A stretch of DNA of 64,000 nucleotides from Pipra filicauda (GCF_003945595.2 NW_024104554.1:2790001-2854000), one strand, 5' to 3'. Positions 11,293 to 24,600 are shown, numbered from the stretch's first letter. Numbers and translations are program-made. Notes: a model not told the origin generated them from the sequence alone.

Positions 11293-14200
11293 TTCCTCAA
11301 ACAAAACAGTAGTTTTGTTTCTTTACAGTAATTCTGTCCTCCTAAAGACTGGAATGTTTATTTAAAACTGTTTATATCAACATCCCTAATGATAATTCTT
11401 CCTTGTATGGATTTATACTGGTATAGTTCGTTCCACAAAGAAATTACACTCAAATCAGGCAGCTATGCTCATACATATGGGACTAATAAAATGCATATTT
11501 GCACATTTTCTGTATTTGATGAGCAGAATTTGAAATGGGACCTATGCTTCAAGCTGAGTATGATGAGGAAAGAAAGAGAATGTCAATGAAAAGAGAGAAA
11601 TAACAGACAAAGTGATAGAAAAGATACGAGGACCTTTAACAGATCCACCTTCTCTTCAAGTTTTGAAATGTGCTGGCAACTTGAAATCATTATTTGGAAA
11701 AATATATACACCGAGACTTATTTTGACCATCACCTCAGGTACCTGCCTTCCTCTAGTTCCTATGGTTTCCTTTTTTGATTGTTTAAACTTTTCTCTCCTC
11801 CTTCCTATCCTTGTTTAATCTTTTAAATTTAAACTACCCTGTTTTTTTATCCAGTTCTTCCTACAGGGAGATTCTGCTACTGTGGAATCCCAGTGTTGCA
11901 TAGGGTAAACATTATGCCTTTTTAATGGGTAAGAAGCTCCCTTCCTGACTGAAAACTGATGAATTATTTAAGTAGAATAACTAAGGTATGCTACAGTATG
12001 AATTATTCCTTATATACTTATGTCAGCCCTGGCCTATTAGCTGTATTGTCTGAAAAAAAGTCAGTCCATTTAAGCCTTTTAACTTACATACATATGATTA
12101 GAACATAGAGCAAGAAGTTGAATGTGGACCAGGAGATAAAATATACTAATAACATTAACACTTCTGCGTATAACTGATTATAAAGAAAAGTAATACAGAA
12201 ATTTCATTCAGGAAAGATTGGTAGGATCAATTAGGAAAATCAATACATTTCCTAGTGCAAAGTTGTTATGTCAGAAGGAACCTTTATCTACGAGTTAATG
12301 CATGAATCTTGAATTTTGCAATTTGTTTCTTTTACTTAATGTACTATAGCTTGACCATGTAGTTTATAAACAATTTCCATGATATGTTAGATGCACTAAA
12401 CATGTAATTACTCACATCCTGCATGATGACAAGACTCCGAATTCACATCAGGCATGGAGGGCTCAAGAAATGAGAAGACCATTAGATTTGTACTCTGGTT
12501 GAAATATAAAATTCTTGTCTTTGCCTGCTTCTGAAAATAGGCCCAGAAATCACAATGTCCTGGACTCTCTCAGTGTGGAAGGTAATTGAATCAATCTGTT
12601 TTAATAACTCTGCAATAATTTGGGGAGTTTTAAAAAGTAACTTTGTTTTTGTAAAATGAAAGCTGCCTAAAGAAGTTGTATGAAAGATCTACTTGATATG
12701 TACCCTTAAGGGATGCATTTAACAATTACTTTTGCATTACTAGAAAATATAGAAGTGTAGCAAGACTGGTAACATTAGTAATTGATTGATAGCATAGTTT
12801 GTAAAGGGGCTTGAAGGAGAAAAAAAAACAACATAAAAAAGATCAAATTAATAGGGAATGGTTATGAATTTGCAATTATTATATACCCAAACTTGAGATT
12901 TGGGAGAGATCTGCAATACAGATTCTGTGTGAGTTCCCTGATTTCCAATGACTATAGGATCTTAAGATCTGTCAAATCAGCATCTTTATTTCACAGCACG
13001 TACCTATGGGATATTTCAGTTCCAGCCTGGCAAAAGAAAAAAGACAGCTGCAATGATCTCTGCTTTGATGTTTGCAAAAAATGTGTGGTGGTCAAGAATT
13101 TCTGAAAAGAGATAAGTAAAATCACATAAGTGAAGTCTTGCCAGGCTACATTTACTATGCAGGATAAATTTGATGTGCAAAAATGTGGAATATAGATTGC
13201 TAGATTAATGAATTAAAAGAACAGACCTTGCTGTCTGTCTTTTGCTCATTTTTTCTCTCATGAGAAGAATAAATTATATTTTCTCTACTCACTGGAATAG
13301 CTAAAATTTTGAAGAGCATGCAAGTACAGTGCTGAATAGTTACTCATCCATTTGTGATTTTGCTGCATTTTCCTTATGAAAAAATAAACATCAGCCTCTG
13401 CACCAAGTCATTAAGAAGAAATAAATGCCCCACTCAAACCACAACTTTTGCCACCTTTCCCTCTGATTTAGAGAGTGGATACAAACTGGGACATTAGAAT
13501 GATTTTTTTTCCTCATTTCTTTCCTCACTGCAATTTTTTCTTTCCACCGACTTTGGGTCCTGAATCAATTTTGCATCTATCAGTGAATATTTAGAATTTT
13601 TTCTAGAAATCTGTGGGAGGGAGGACCTCTCACACAAAGGAAGAATCTGGTTAGAGGTCTTCATCCAGGGCACAGTGAAGTCTGTGAGATCCCTTCTTAT
13701 AATTTCTATGGACATACAAGTGAGGCTAGAACACCTACTGCTCATCTCAGCTAACAAGTAACCATATTTTGAGAGATAACAGCAGCAGCAATTGTCATCC
13801 AGAAAATAGGTACATGCTCAGGTATATTTGATCATGTGAGAAAGAAGCAGGGAAACTAGCAAGAAAAGAGAAAAGACAAGAAGGTGTATGTGGCATGATA
13901 TTAAAAAAAAAAAAAGAAAAGAAAAGAGAGACTTCAGGCGTTTGGGCAAGCAAAACAAGGGGTTTGGTGCTAAGGAGAAAGAAACTTCATTCCACTGTTC
14001 GATTCCAGATTTGGAGCTCCAAAGCAGATATAGTCTCAGTGGAGGGAGAAGAGCAGTTCCTTGTCTCCAGTTGCAGGGAGATGATGTTTTACTGGATGGG
14101 CAAAGAGGACTGCAGGTTCTACTAGTTTCTGTGGTAAATCAGTGTTGTGAAGGAAACACGAGTCCTTGCATTTCTGTCATTGCTGTTGTGAATAAATGAA

Positions 14201-17035
14201 ATTGCATATAAAGAATATGTGACTTCTTTGTCAAATTATTTAATCAATCTCTTTGTCAATTCTTTCTGGTGGAAACAATCTATAAGACTGCACACCTTGG
14301 CTAATAGTCAGGGCCAGGTAACAATCTCTCTCTATATAGATTCAGTGTGTACTCATATTTCTCCTCTAAGATGGTCCCTCTGCAAAACTCATATTTCTGT
14401 CAGTTTAGATCAGCCTTTGAAACTTCAGAGCCAGCAGCTAACAAGCTTAACAGCACAGCCTTGTAAATCATCTGTCTTGCAAAGACACTTATGTGGAAGA
14501 GCTGAGCATCTCTGAAAATCAGGCCATTTCATTTTACTGGATATATATGGGTGCTGCAACTTAAATTAGGCATACAGAAATATTAGCAGTGGAATTTTCT
14601 AAAGACTGATTTCTGCTTCATAATTGGAGTATGCTCCAAATGCTTGTTTTGTGCCAGAAAAGATATGACAGCAATCTTCACTAAGCAAATGGACATAATA
14701 ACCTTTTTGAAATGGCTCCAGCACAGGATGGGACTGACAAAGCAGTATCAGCGCATGCAGGTGGGTAGTCAGAAGTGCAGGGATTTGCTACCACAGTGGG
14801 TAATTTTCATCTAAGAAGATGAACTCTAGATTTGATAAGATTATGTGGCCATCCCACAACCCTGAAGAAGTGTTGGGAGCTGGCTTGGACAGGTCATTGG
14901 TGATAAGGGTATATGGCTGAGAGAAGGGGTCAGACAACACTAAGCATGTTCTGAGCCTGAACTGGTTGATGCTCTTTCTTCCAAAGGCTCTGCAGAAAGT
15001 CTGCACCCTTTTAAAGAGGAGTAGGCCATGGTTTGTGTACCACAGGTAGCGTATGGCAGGTAAAGCAATAGCTCTGGCAAACGTGTACACCTGCTGAGAC
15101 ATCTTTTCAACCAGAGTCAGCCTGCAGTTTTCCATACATTACGTAGCAACAAAAGTGATAAGGAATTGTTTAATTCTTTGGAAACAAAAATGGCTTTTAG
15201 GCTGACTGGATTATCTTTAATGCCTTTGAAATTTAGCAGAGAGATTTTCTTCATCCTTTGGGAATTCAGAGGAAGGGATGAGCACAGCTAATGAACTGCT
15301 TTCAAGGAGTCTAAACTTAGCTAAAGCCTGTTCATGAATCCTTTTGATAATCAAGAATATCAGCAGAAAAATGAGGCTGAAAAGACAAAACCCTACAGCT
15401 TGACTTTACACTGTGTACAAATTAGGAAGCTGACTCACAGCTCTGATGTGAGGCACAGAGGACAGGGCTCACATGGAAAGATGAAACTTCACATGCTGCA
15501 GCCATCCCCATCTCAACTCATTGTTTAAGCTCCCTTTGCTGTCAGTGCAAAGAAATATACACAGTGGAAGAGCAGGAATCCCTTAAAGTCAGCAAGGAAG
15601 AATAAGGATCTGCAGAGAATTGTGTTCTCCTCTTGTCTAGTATAGGCGAAGGATGAGCATTTATCATCTCACAGCAAGGCTTTCTCTTTCTGGTGACTAG
15701 AAGAGATAGATGACCGATTAGATAGCAAAAAACAGGTGAAATAAATTCTATTCAAGCATTGGTGGAATTGTGTCAATGTAAAGAGTACAGTATAAATTTT
15801 TTCTCTTCCAAGCATATAAGCGCTTTTAGCAATTTAGGCTACATCCAACAAAACAGTGCCATGATGTTACAACCTACCTCTGAGGCAGGGTAACTGAGGT
15901 TCCTGTTAATAAATCTCTTGGGGTGAATTAGAGTGAAATGACACTGAATCACCAGTGTATGCATGAGGCAGATTTATTTTGAAACAATTTAATTGCAGCA
16001 GAAAGGAAGTATGTGGCCATTTTGGTTCTTTCCTCTAGAAATATAAAATATGATGAAGACAAAACAGAAGGAAAAGAAAGGAAGAGAAGGAAAAGGTAAG
16101 AGTAGATAGCGGGAAGAGAAGATATCACCACCTGTGGATCTCACAATTAAATTTGTTTTTTGCAATTTTGATGTCCGTGATCAGAGTGATGGTCATAGTA
16201 TCGATCCACTGGGGCTGAGGGCCCACACACCAAAGAGTTTGTTGGGTGTTATACGTTCAAGTTAGCCTGGGAATGCCTAGACCCCTCTGCAGGGAGGTAA
16301 TTCATTGTGTGTGATGCAACAGTACAGGGCATGTGCAGTCTTACGATGGACAGTTCCCAAAAAGAGTATTGGGTGTGCTTTGGGATCCTCATGGTCTCCA
16401 TCCTCCTCTGTTGGTCTTGACTCCACTTCCGTGCTGGGACTTTATGTTGTATGGTCGCCACAGACGTGAACAAGAAAACCAGCACCATAAGGGTTCTGCC
16501 CTATCTTCTCATGGTCCCCCTTTCCAGCCACACCCTCTCCTGACTGCTGCAAAAAATTAACCCTGTCTTGACTGAAACTGGAACAGCTTGTTGCAGAAAA
16601 TCATTCCACGTTTTTTCCTCCAGATCTGTTATCACTTTCTCCACCACAACATGAAATACTACAGGTTTTAGATGGCACAAAACGTCTTTACTTGAGTCCA
16701 GTGTCAAGTGTACAGCTTTTCTCAGTTACCTAGAGACCGAGTGAAAAGAAATATGTGCCCTTTACTGACCTTGCCTGAGATAAACGAAGTAATAAGAAGC
16801 TGCACATCTAATGGGAGAGGAAAAAGAATGGCCATTTCCATTTTGTGGTATCTATTTCCTTTTCCAAAGCTGCCAAGGAAAGGAATTGGCCTCTTGCACT
16901 GTTTGGTACTGACTGATAGATGATGATTGTTCTTGTCTTAAATTGTTCTTAAGACAATAATATCAACTTTAATTTATGCAGTTTACATATTCTTGGCACT
17001 TGATATTTTAGTTGTTTATCTATCTGACAAGAATA
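11293..17035. other. Non-coding interval
   Basis: No gene recognised. An A-run with GAAAA repeats occurs at about 13904-13926. The stretch 16200-16720 is less A+T-rich than its surroundings but could not be assigned. Confidence 0.6.
16933..16957. repeat. Perfect inverted repeat, 9-bp arms
   Basis: TTGTCTTAA, a 7-base loop, then TTAAGACAA, about 80 bp before the CR1 insertion at 17036. Confidence 0.85.
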
Positions 17036-17931
17036 TCCAAAATTTGGCAGATGACACCAGCTGAGTGGTGCAGTTGACACACCTGAAGGACAGGATGCCA
17101 TCCAGAGGGACCTGGAGAAGCTCGAGAAGTGGGTCCTTGGGAACCTCATGAGATTTAACAAAACCAAGTACAGGGTGCTGCACCTGGGCTGAGGCAACTC
17201 CCAGTATCAATACAGGCTGGGGGATAAAGAGATCATAGCAGCTTTGCTGAGAAGGACTTGGGGATGCTGGTGGGTGAGAGACTGGACATGACCAGGCAAT
17301 GTGCACTTACATCCCAGAAAGCCAAACGTGTCCTGGACTGCATCGAAAGCAGCATGGCCAGCAGGTCAAGGGAGGTGGTTCTGCCCCTCTACTCTGCTCT
17401 GGCGAGACCTCACCTGGAGTGCTGCATCCAGCTCTAGGGTCCCCAGCACAAGAAGGGCATTGACCTGTTGGAGTGAGTCCAGAGGAGGCCACCAATTTGA
17501 TTAGAAGGATGGAACACTTCTCCTATGGGGAAAGGCTGGGGAAATTGGGGGTATTCAGCCTGGAGAAGAAAAGGCTTTGGGGTGACCTAACTGTGGCCTT
17601 CCAGTATCTGAAGGAAGCCTACAAGAAAGATGGAGAGAGACTATTTACAAGAGCATGTTGTGATAGGAGAAGGGGGGTATGGCTTCAAACTCAAAGAGGG
17701 AAGGTTTAGATTAGATATTAGGAAGAAATTATTTACAATAAGAGTGGTAAGGCACTGGAACAGGATTCCCAGAGAGGCTGTGGACTCCCCATTCCTGAAG
17801 GTGTTCAAGGCCAGGTCGGATGGCACTCTGAGCAACCCGGTCTAGTGAAAGGTGTCCCTGTTCATGGTAGGGGGCTTGGAACTACATGATCTTTACGTTT
17901 CCTTCCAACACAAAGCATTCTATGATTCTAA
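17036..17931 (+). mobile_element. CR1 LINE, 5'-truncated with intact octamer 3' end
   Basis: It begins in the RT domain just at the Ala-Asp-Asp-Thr box (near 17047). It runs through CR1 ORF2 C-terminal sequence (CTCACCTGGAGTGCTGCATC, GGCACTGGAACAGGATTCCC) and ends in ATTCTATGATTCT at 17919-17931, the CR1 hallmark tail. Stops and frameshifts are frequent, for example TAG after CAGCTC near 17430, so it is dead. Confidence 0.93.
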
Positions 17932-19751
17932 ATATACTAAATATATAAATGAAGTTGAAATATCACATTCCATATAATCTTATTTATAAGTCTGTTTACA
18001 CGCTGCAGAAATGAAACAATAGGCTTAACTAGATATGTGTCATGTTGCAAGAAAAAATGCTTTCTGACAAGTTGCTGATGGCTGGTTTTGTGTGGTGGGG
18101 TGTAACAGCTAGTTAGAAACACACAGTATAGAGACTTTAACTCAAAGTGCCTAAAAATATCATACTGTGTACATACTGAAAATTCAAGAGAGTTTGACAA
18201 TCTATAGTTTAATTTTAATGTCCCAAATGTCCCAAACAATTAATAACTTGGGAATGGACCCCTTTAAAATATACATGATGAAGGTATTATGTGAAAAGTT
18301 TTATGTTTCCCTTCTTTGATTCACTCTCCTATCTTCTCCAAGTAAACCTTTGAGTAACAGGCCAATATATGTGTATTACCAATCTCTAGTAGTAGCCTTG
18401 GAGGCTATGAGGATGTCAAGGTTGTTCATAGGGAGAGACAATATTTTCTATCTAACTGAGTGATTTAATGAGAAAACTAGGTTGGCTTTCAGTGGAATAG
18501 ACCATATTCGACCAGTCAGGTACATTATTTGTCTGGTTTTCTTCCAGCATTTCCTTACCTTGAATTCCCTGTGTTCTGTTGATTCTTGTTCTAGCTGTAC
18601 AGTCATCACAAACAAAGGTTTGTTTTCAACTTTTACCTTTGCCTCAAAGATATTTACTGGAAGAAGTAACCACAGGAAGGTTACTGTGTATGGGGCATTA
18701 CGTGTTAACACAACCTTTGTGCTGCAAAAGATATCTTAAAAAAGAAAATTAAATACGTTCTCATTTAAGGATGTAAACACAATGTTCCAAACAAAATACT
18801 GGCTGTCCTGATGTCAGTTCTGGCATTTGCCACAGTACTGCTAGGATTTCATCTTTTGTCTGGACGACTTGTTTGGGTAGTTACCAGTCAGTGAAGACCA
18901 GGATCATGCCAGGTTCGGAATGGGAACCACCTGCTGGTGTCACGGCAGTTGCACCTATTAGCCATTTATACACATAGCTCTGTGAGTTTCTGAAGCATAT
19001 ATGACTACAGCTCCAGTTTTGAACCACTAACTCTGTAGTTAATTACACATGGCAAGTCATATAACTGTTGTACAAGTAAATATAATACCTGAAGATGTGT
19101 CCTAGCAAGTTCTAATCTGTACTGATTCCCTTGATCTCCCTTTGATTATAAATGTATATTAATGTATAAAGGATAAATGTGACCCACAGCTTGAATTTTG
19201 AGTAATTATACATAATGTCCATCTTAATGTACAATGATTTGGGATATATAATGCTGATTTAGGATTGCTAATTAAAATACGAGTGAATTAGTTTTTCTTC
19301 TGGAAGAGATGAGTATACTGGATTATTGATAGGGTGTTTTGCTTTCTACGAAACACTCCTCACATTGCTGCATCAAATTTCATTCTTGCCAATCCATCCT
19401 GTGTCTTGGAATTTTTAGCTGAAGAACAGGAAAAATAAAGACCTAAATGTCTGAAGAAAATGGCAAGCAAACATCCTGTCTCCAAGCTATAAGTCTGTTA
19501 TCCTTTATAAGGAGTCTTTCATCAATTCTTGAGCAAATAGCACTGTAAAAGGAATTCTAGAAATAAGAAATAGTTTGATTGATGGACTGTGCAGACCATC
19601 TTCATTATGGGGAATGACTAGAAGCCCTGGAACTGAATGTATTTATTTCTTGAACTATATACTATGTTAATCCATGCTGGAGAATAAAAAGTTTCCTTTA
19701 AAGTACTTAAAGGTAAGTCAAATATTTTGCTATGTTTTTCTAGATAGTAGT
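17932..19751. other. Non-coding interval between two CR1 copies
   Basis: A+T-rich unique sequence with short frames only. Confidence 0.6.
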
Positions 19752-20015
19752 CATAGACTCACAGAATCACAGAATGGCCTGAGTTGGAAGGGACCTTAAA
19801 GATCACACAGTTCCAATGCCCCTGCTATTGGCAGTGACACATTCCACTAGATGAGGTTGCACAGAACTCCATCCAATCTTGAACACCTCCAAGGATGGGG
19901 AGTCCACAGCCTCTCTGGGCATCCTGTTCCAATGCCTGTTCACTCTTACCATAAATAATTTCTTCCTAATATCAAATCTAAACCTTCCCTCCTTCATCTT
20001 AAGGCCATTAGGGTA
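19752..20015 (-). mobile_element. CR1 LINE 3' fragment
   Basis: The 3' tail is at the left: on the minus strand ATTCTGTG ATTCTGTG AGTCTATG (complement of 19752-19775). It is followed by the typical 3' region (AAGGGACCTTAAAGATCA, CTTCCTAATATCAAATCTAAACC on the plus strand). It is truncated after about 260 bp. Confidence 0.93.
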
Positions 20016-20633
20016 ATTATTTCTGAAACTGTGTCTGTCTGCAGAAAATTTCCCAATGATTTCAAAAACAGGATTTTCAAATAAAAATCTCGACCTATAG
20101 CAAAACTAGACTCAATTAGATAATCCAGCGAGTGCACATGAAGTTACTTATGCAGGTGTGTTAATTCCGCAGACTTCAGTATATGGCTTAATCTTATATG
20201 GTTACTATATAAGAAAATGAAAGTGATGGTCTGAAATTTATCTTACTAGCACAAGTGAAGATACCTGTAAAAATGTGATATGGACTAGCAAGTAGAATGC
20301 AAGCCACCCGTGGATTTTAGACTTCTAATATTTTCATCCTCAGTGTCTCTAATGGCTGTATTATTGTCATTCCCTGGAATATAGCTAAGGGGCAGCCTGC
20401 TTATGTGTACTCTTCACTGTTCTATACAGACGCTCTTTCATGAGGTTTAGGTTGAAACTTAAAGTTATTGACAGATCTGCTTGGCTGAACATGTCCTTAT
20501 TTTCCATGGAAGAGAAACAGAGGAAGTAGAACCTGCTCCATGTCAGCTGAGAGCACACCCCAGTTCCACATACATATTTCAGAAAAGTGAACTCCTTGCA
20601 AATTGTATATTTGCTCATTCTAAATATATACAA

Positions 20634-20681
20634 TTGTAAAATATACAATATACATTGTATACTGTATAAATTGTATATTTG
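20634..20681. repeat. A+T-rich region with inverted TATACAAT/ATTGTATA arms
   Basis: AAATATACAAT on the left pairs with ATTGTATATTT on the right, with further TACA/TGTA symmetry between them. It is a potential cruciform in simple A+T-rich DNA. Confidence 0.8.
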
Positions 20682-21911
20682 TACTCAAACTTCAACATTT
20701 TTGCTAATTTTAATGTGTGAAGCAAAATACTCCCTAAACATTTCAAAAGAAAGAAAAAAAATCCTCTTCCTAAGCTTGGGCTGTGGACACATTTTTCATT
20801 TGTGAATTTGTGCACTGGACATTACATAGGGAATTTGTCTTGGTTTAACATTTCAAACACCATGTGCTCCCTGAAACTGGTAACTAAAGATAAAGTGAAG
20901 AGAGCTCAAAAAAAAATTTAAACAGAAGCACTCACAGAAGCAAAATGAGAGGCAGGTTGGTTTCTAAATGCTTAAGGAAAGAATACAAATTACTTATATT
21001 TGTGGTTTCTAAAAAAAGTGGTTTATCTGCTTCTTCCACTTATGTATTGTGGAAACAGATTACAAAGCAAAGCAAAAGCCATAAAAGCTGTTGGTGACCA
21101 GAATTCATTACCCATTACTAACAGTTTGCTCTTCTGTGTCAAGAGGAGAACCCTTCAGAGAGGATAATAATAAATTCTGACATTTTACAGTTTTGGGGGT
21201 GACAGGGTTTGGAGATCTCTGCCTGATTCTTTTTTTTTTTTGTTCTGGTTCTTCTGAATATGCAACTTTTTAAAAATAGATATGAATTTCCATTTAACAC
21301 TGGGCCAGCAACACAGTTATAAAAGGGCACTGTCATTTATGCTCTGGTCATATCCATAAGCAAAGTTTTGTACAGTGCAGAGTGGCAGCCCAGTTGTCTT
21401 TCTCCTCACTCATTGGTGGGTCTAGTTCTGGTGTTGATTTCTGCAGGGTTGATGAGGTTGTCTCTGGACTTCTGGCTGAAATTGCCCCAAGATATCCCCA
21501 AATCCACAAGCAAAACATATTAGATGTGGTAGTGATGCAGTGTGCAGAGTTTCCATCTGTCAGTGGGAAGCTTGGCTGGTGGATTTGGCCACCCATGGAT
21601 GAGGAACAGTGATTTCCTTCCAAGACAGATTCAGCACTTTGCACATGTTAAAGTATAACTAAATGGCACATCAAAAATTTTCCTAGTCCTTGTGGGATAT
21701 GGCAGTTTTGGGCTATATGTCTCTCTGGTGATGAAAATCCTGGTTCTATGTAGGTTCTTCTTTAGGTACTTTTGTAGATCTGGACCATAATCTTCTTATA
21801 ATCCTTTTATAACAGTCACACGGCTTAAGATGAAACAAAGGTTTACATACAAGTATGTGATTAGGAGCCACTGGGACAATCTATTTTCATATCTTAAAAT
21901 CTAAATATAAC

Positions 21912-21935
21912 CCATTTGAGTGGAAACTCAAATGG
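21912..21935. repeat. Perfect inverted repeat, 10-bp arms with GGAA loop
   Basis: CCATTTGAGT - GGAA - ACTCAAATGG. If transcribed from the plus strand it gives a 10-bp stem closed by a GNRA-type tetraloop. No recognisable gene or repeat surrounds it. Confidence 0.9.
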
Positions 21936-23171
21936 ATCACTCAAAAGCGACATTTAAGGAGGACCCATATTTGAAATGACAGTGAGCTGTCACTGAAAAA
22001 AAGATCAACAGATATCCAAAATAGGTATTATAAAAGCAAGAAGGAAGATGTTACAGTTCTTTTGTGATGAGTGAAAAGGAGAAATCAGTTGGTATGTTAT
22101 GTGATGTAGCAGTTGGATTAAATATGGAAGGACACTTTCTGTGTTTACATCTAGGTGATATAATGTTCATGTGGAAACCCAAAGTAAAAATCTTTCCCCC
22201 TAAAAAATGAGATTCATAAATTACTCACTGAAACATGGATTTGCTTTCAATGCATCAGAGACAGGAAAATCTAAAGACAGTCCTGAAGAATTAAAGCATT
22301 AAACCAGGCAAGTCCCTCAAATATGCAACATATCCATGTGCTAGTTTAAAATTTCACTCTTTAAAGCATAGATGTGAAAACTTCTTCTGAAGTCAGTGGA
22401 GTTATTCTTAGTTATAGTGATGGAAGAGAAAGCAAAATATAACTCACTGTTCGGAAAAAAAAACAACCCCAAACTCAAAACTTGCTATGACTGAAGCAGA
22501 TAAACTGTTTATTATTTTAGCTAAGTAATATCTTGACATCTCACTGTTATTTGAAAATTGCACCAAAACTTGCTGTTTCTTGACTCTGTGATAGGACCTG
22601 CAGGGATGACATATGCAGTGAATGAGACATCTGGTCTGGAACAAAGCTTTTTTTTGGTCCAGAATAACAGTCACTTTTTCTTCAACCACAAACAGCAGAC
22701 AGAGGTAGGGATCAAAGCCAGGTAAATGTTTCACAGCGTATATCAAAAGTGATTATAATAAGAGCTTACAGGGCATGAGATTTAATTATCTCTCCAGAAT
22801 CCAGGGCATTTGTCTGCTGCTTGTTTTTGCAGAGGCCTCACTGTGGTTAACCAGGTTTGTTTTACTAGCTGAAGATCATGTGTCAGACCACCTCGTGAAG
22901 GTATGTGGGTAGAGCATCAGCATAAATCCTCTTTTTTAATTTGTCGAGTTGCCCACATGGAGGGACTGTGGGGCCAGGATGGGAATATGCCTTCTGGCAG
23001 GGATAGATCAAATGTGGTACCCACCTGGTTCCTGTGCATCCCTGTGATGCTCCTCTCTCACTGGCATTTTGGCCAGGCTGGCCACCTGGGTTGGTTACGC
23101 TGGACTGCAGAGCAGGAGGGGTGCCACAGTGCCAGGGCAGCTTTAGCCTTGTCTCTGTGAAATGAGGATGA

Positions 23172-23670
23172 GGAAATCAACAAAAGCCAATGCAGGGTTC
23201 TGCACCTGGGAAGAATAACTTCATGCACCAGTACAGGCTGGGGGCTGACCTGCAGGAGAGCAGCTCTGTGGAGAAGGACCTGAGGGTCCTGGTGGACAAA
23301 AAGCTGCCCATGAGCCAGCAGTGTGCCCCCGTGGCCAAGAAGGACAAAGGTATCCTGGGGTGCATTGGGAAGAGTGTTGCCAGCAGGTCGAGGGAGGTGA
23401 TCCTGCTCCTCTACATAGCCCTAGTGAGGCCACATCTGGAGTGCTGTGACCTGTTCTGGGCTTCCCAGTACAAGAGAGACATGGAGCTCCTGGAGCAAGT
23501 CCAGAGGAGGGCAACAAACATGATTAGTGGACTGGAGCATCTCTGTTATGACAGAAGACTGAGGGAGCTGGGCCTATTCAGCCTCAAGAAGAAAAGACTG
23601 AGAGAGGATCTTATCAATGTATATAAGCATCTGAAGGGAGGGTGTGAAGAGGATGCAGTCAGGATAGTCA
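23172..23670 (+). mobile_element. CR1 LINE internal fragment, lacking its 3' end
   Basis: The fragment encodes the CR1 ORF2 C-terminal segment with an open frame of 162 codons (23190-23678), including SVASRSREVILLLYIALVRP and the later LRELGLFSLKKKRL block. It stops abruptly in the middle of this region. The final ORF segment, 3'UTR and octamer tail seen in the other copies are absent. Loss of the 3' end is unusual for CR1 and suggests a later deletion. Confidence 0.9.
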
Positions 23671-24303
23671 GTTCTTGATATTCTAGTCCTTGGCATCCTT
23701 TGCAAGGGCACAATATGAATAAAGTGGTATGTGTCAACATCAGTTTTTAATGCTGAGCCTGTCAGGTATTTCCCCCTAAAATCTATGAGTGACAGGGTTT
23801 GAGAGTAAAAATTTGAAATAGGTTCTGTAGTTTGAAATAGTTTAAAATGCCTTAAAAATTAGAAACGATTGGCAACCTGCTGGAAAAAATGCCATTGTTG
23901 ACTTTTGTGAACTGTGTAATTTTTGATAATACAAGTAAGAAAAACTATTTTATATCCTGGAGGACTATTCTTGAAAATAAAAGAGCTCCCCTCACTTTCC
24001 TTCCAGTATGGCAATATGAAAGAAACTGTGCAGTGGAGGTGGGTATATGACAGGGAAGAAACCACACTTATTGCCCTACTAGTTACTTGCTATAAAAAAA
24101 TACCCACTGGAAGAAGGAGTTAGATGACTCATTGAGGCTTGAATTTGAGTTCTGTTGAGGGTTTGGCTTCTGGTTTCATATGGCTTGTTACAAAAGCAGT
24201 GAAAATTTAAGTTTTAGGCACTGACCCTTGGGAAGGTCACTTCAGGTCCCACTAGGATAGATGGCAGAAATACCTTTGCAGTCTTCAGTGCATATTGATC
24301 ATA
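23671..24303. other. Non-coding interval between a CR1 copy and LINE copy B
   Basis: Nothing recognised. Confidence 0.55.
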
Positions 24304-24600
24304 TTGGCCGTATTGATCAACATAACTGGTCTACTCTGGCCTCCAATCGGGAGGTCTGGAGACACACCATCTATAACGCTGCTGATGCTTTTGAGAACGC
24401 ATGTAGGATCACTCTTGAGGAGAAAAGACAACGCAGAAAGAATCGTGTCTTGCAGAATATACCATCTAAGGAGTCTTTCTGCTGTGCCTTTTGCAACTGG
24501 ACGTGTCTACCTCGTATTGGCTTTTTTAGCCACCAACGCACTTGTGACAAAGGTGGGTAGAGCCCTTCCCAAATCTTCGTTCGCGAAGTCTAGCTGTGAT
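24304..24600 (+). mobile_element. Second copy (B) of the same non-CR1 LINE, 3' end only
   Basis: The stretch 24312-24551 aligns without gaps to 11015-11254 of copy A, with about 15 differences in 240 bp, all transitions. It encodes the last ~80 residues, including the C-x2-C-x12-H-x3-C motif, and the frame ends at a TAG at 24558-24560 that copy A lacks. It continues through CCCTTCCCAAATCTTC to an intact hairpin and CTAGCTGTGAT. Both copies are in the same orientation but have different 5' truncation points, so they are independent insertions of one family. Confidence 0.88.
24575..24588 (+). other. 3'-terminal UUCG-loop hairpin of the LINE (copy B)
   Basis: CTTCG-TTCG-CGAAG forms a perfect 5-bp stem closing a UUCG tetraloop in RNA, a very stable type. 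It lies 14 bases after the element's stop codon and at its extreme 3' end. That is where LINE reverse transcriptases are known to recognise their own RNA. The recognition role is inference. Confidence 0.7.

Larger units (their letters stand above)
20016..23171. other. Non-coding interval
   Basis: Contains the TATACAAT inverted-repeat cluster (20634-20681), a T-run at about 21230-21241 and the 10-bp hairpin at 21912. No coding feature recognised. Confidence 0.6.

Noticed and set aside
10292..11365. An intact 357-aa reverse transcriptase gene
   Set aside because: The ATG is an artefact of a frameshift in the catalytic box, the N-terminal RT and endonuclease are missing, and the normal stop is deleted.
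16200..16720. A possible solo LTR
   Set aside because: Composition and the phrase AAAAAATTAACCCTGTC loosely recall an LTR. I could not find matching ends, a target-site duplication or a primer-binding site.
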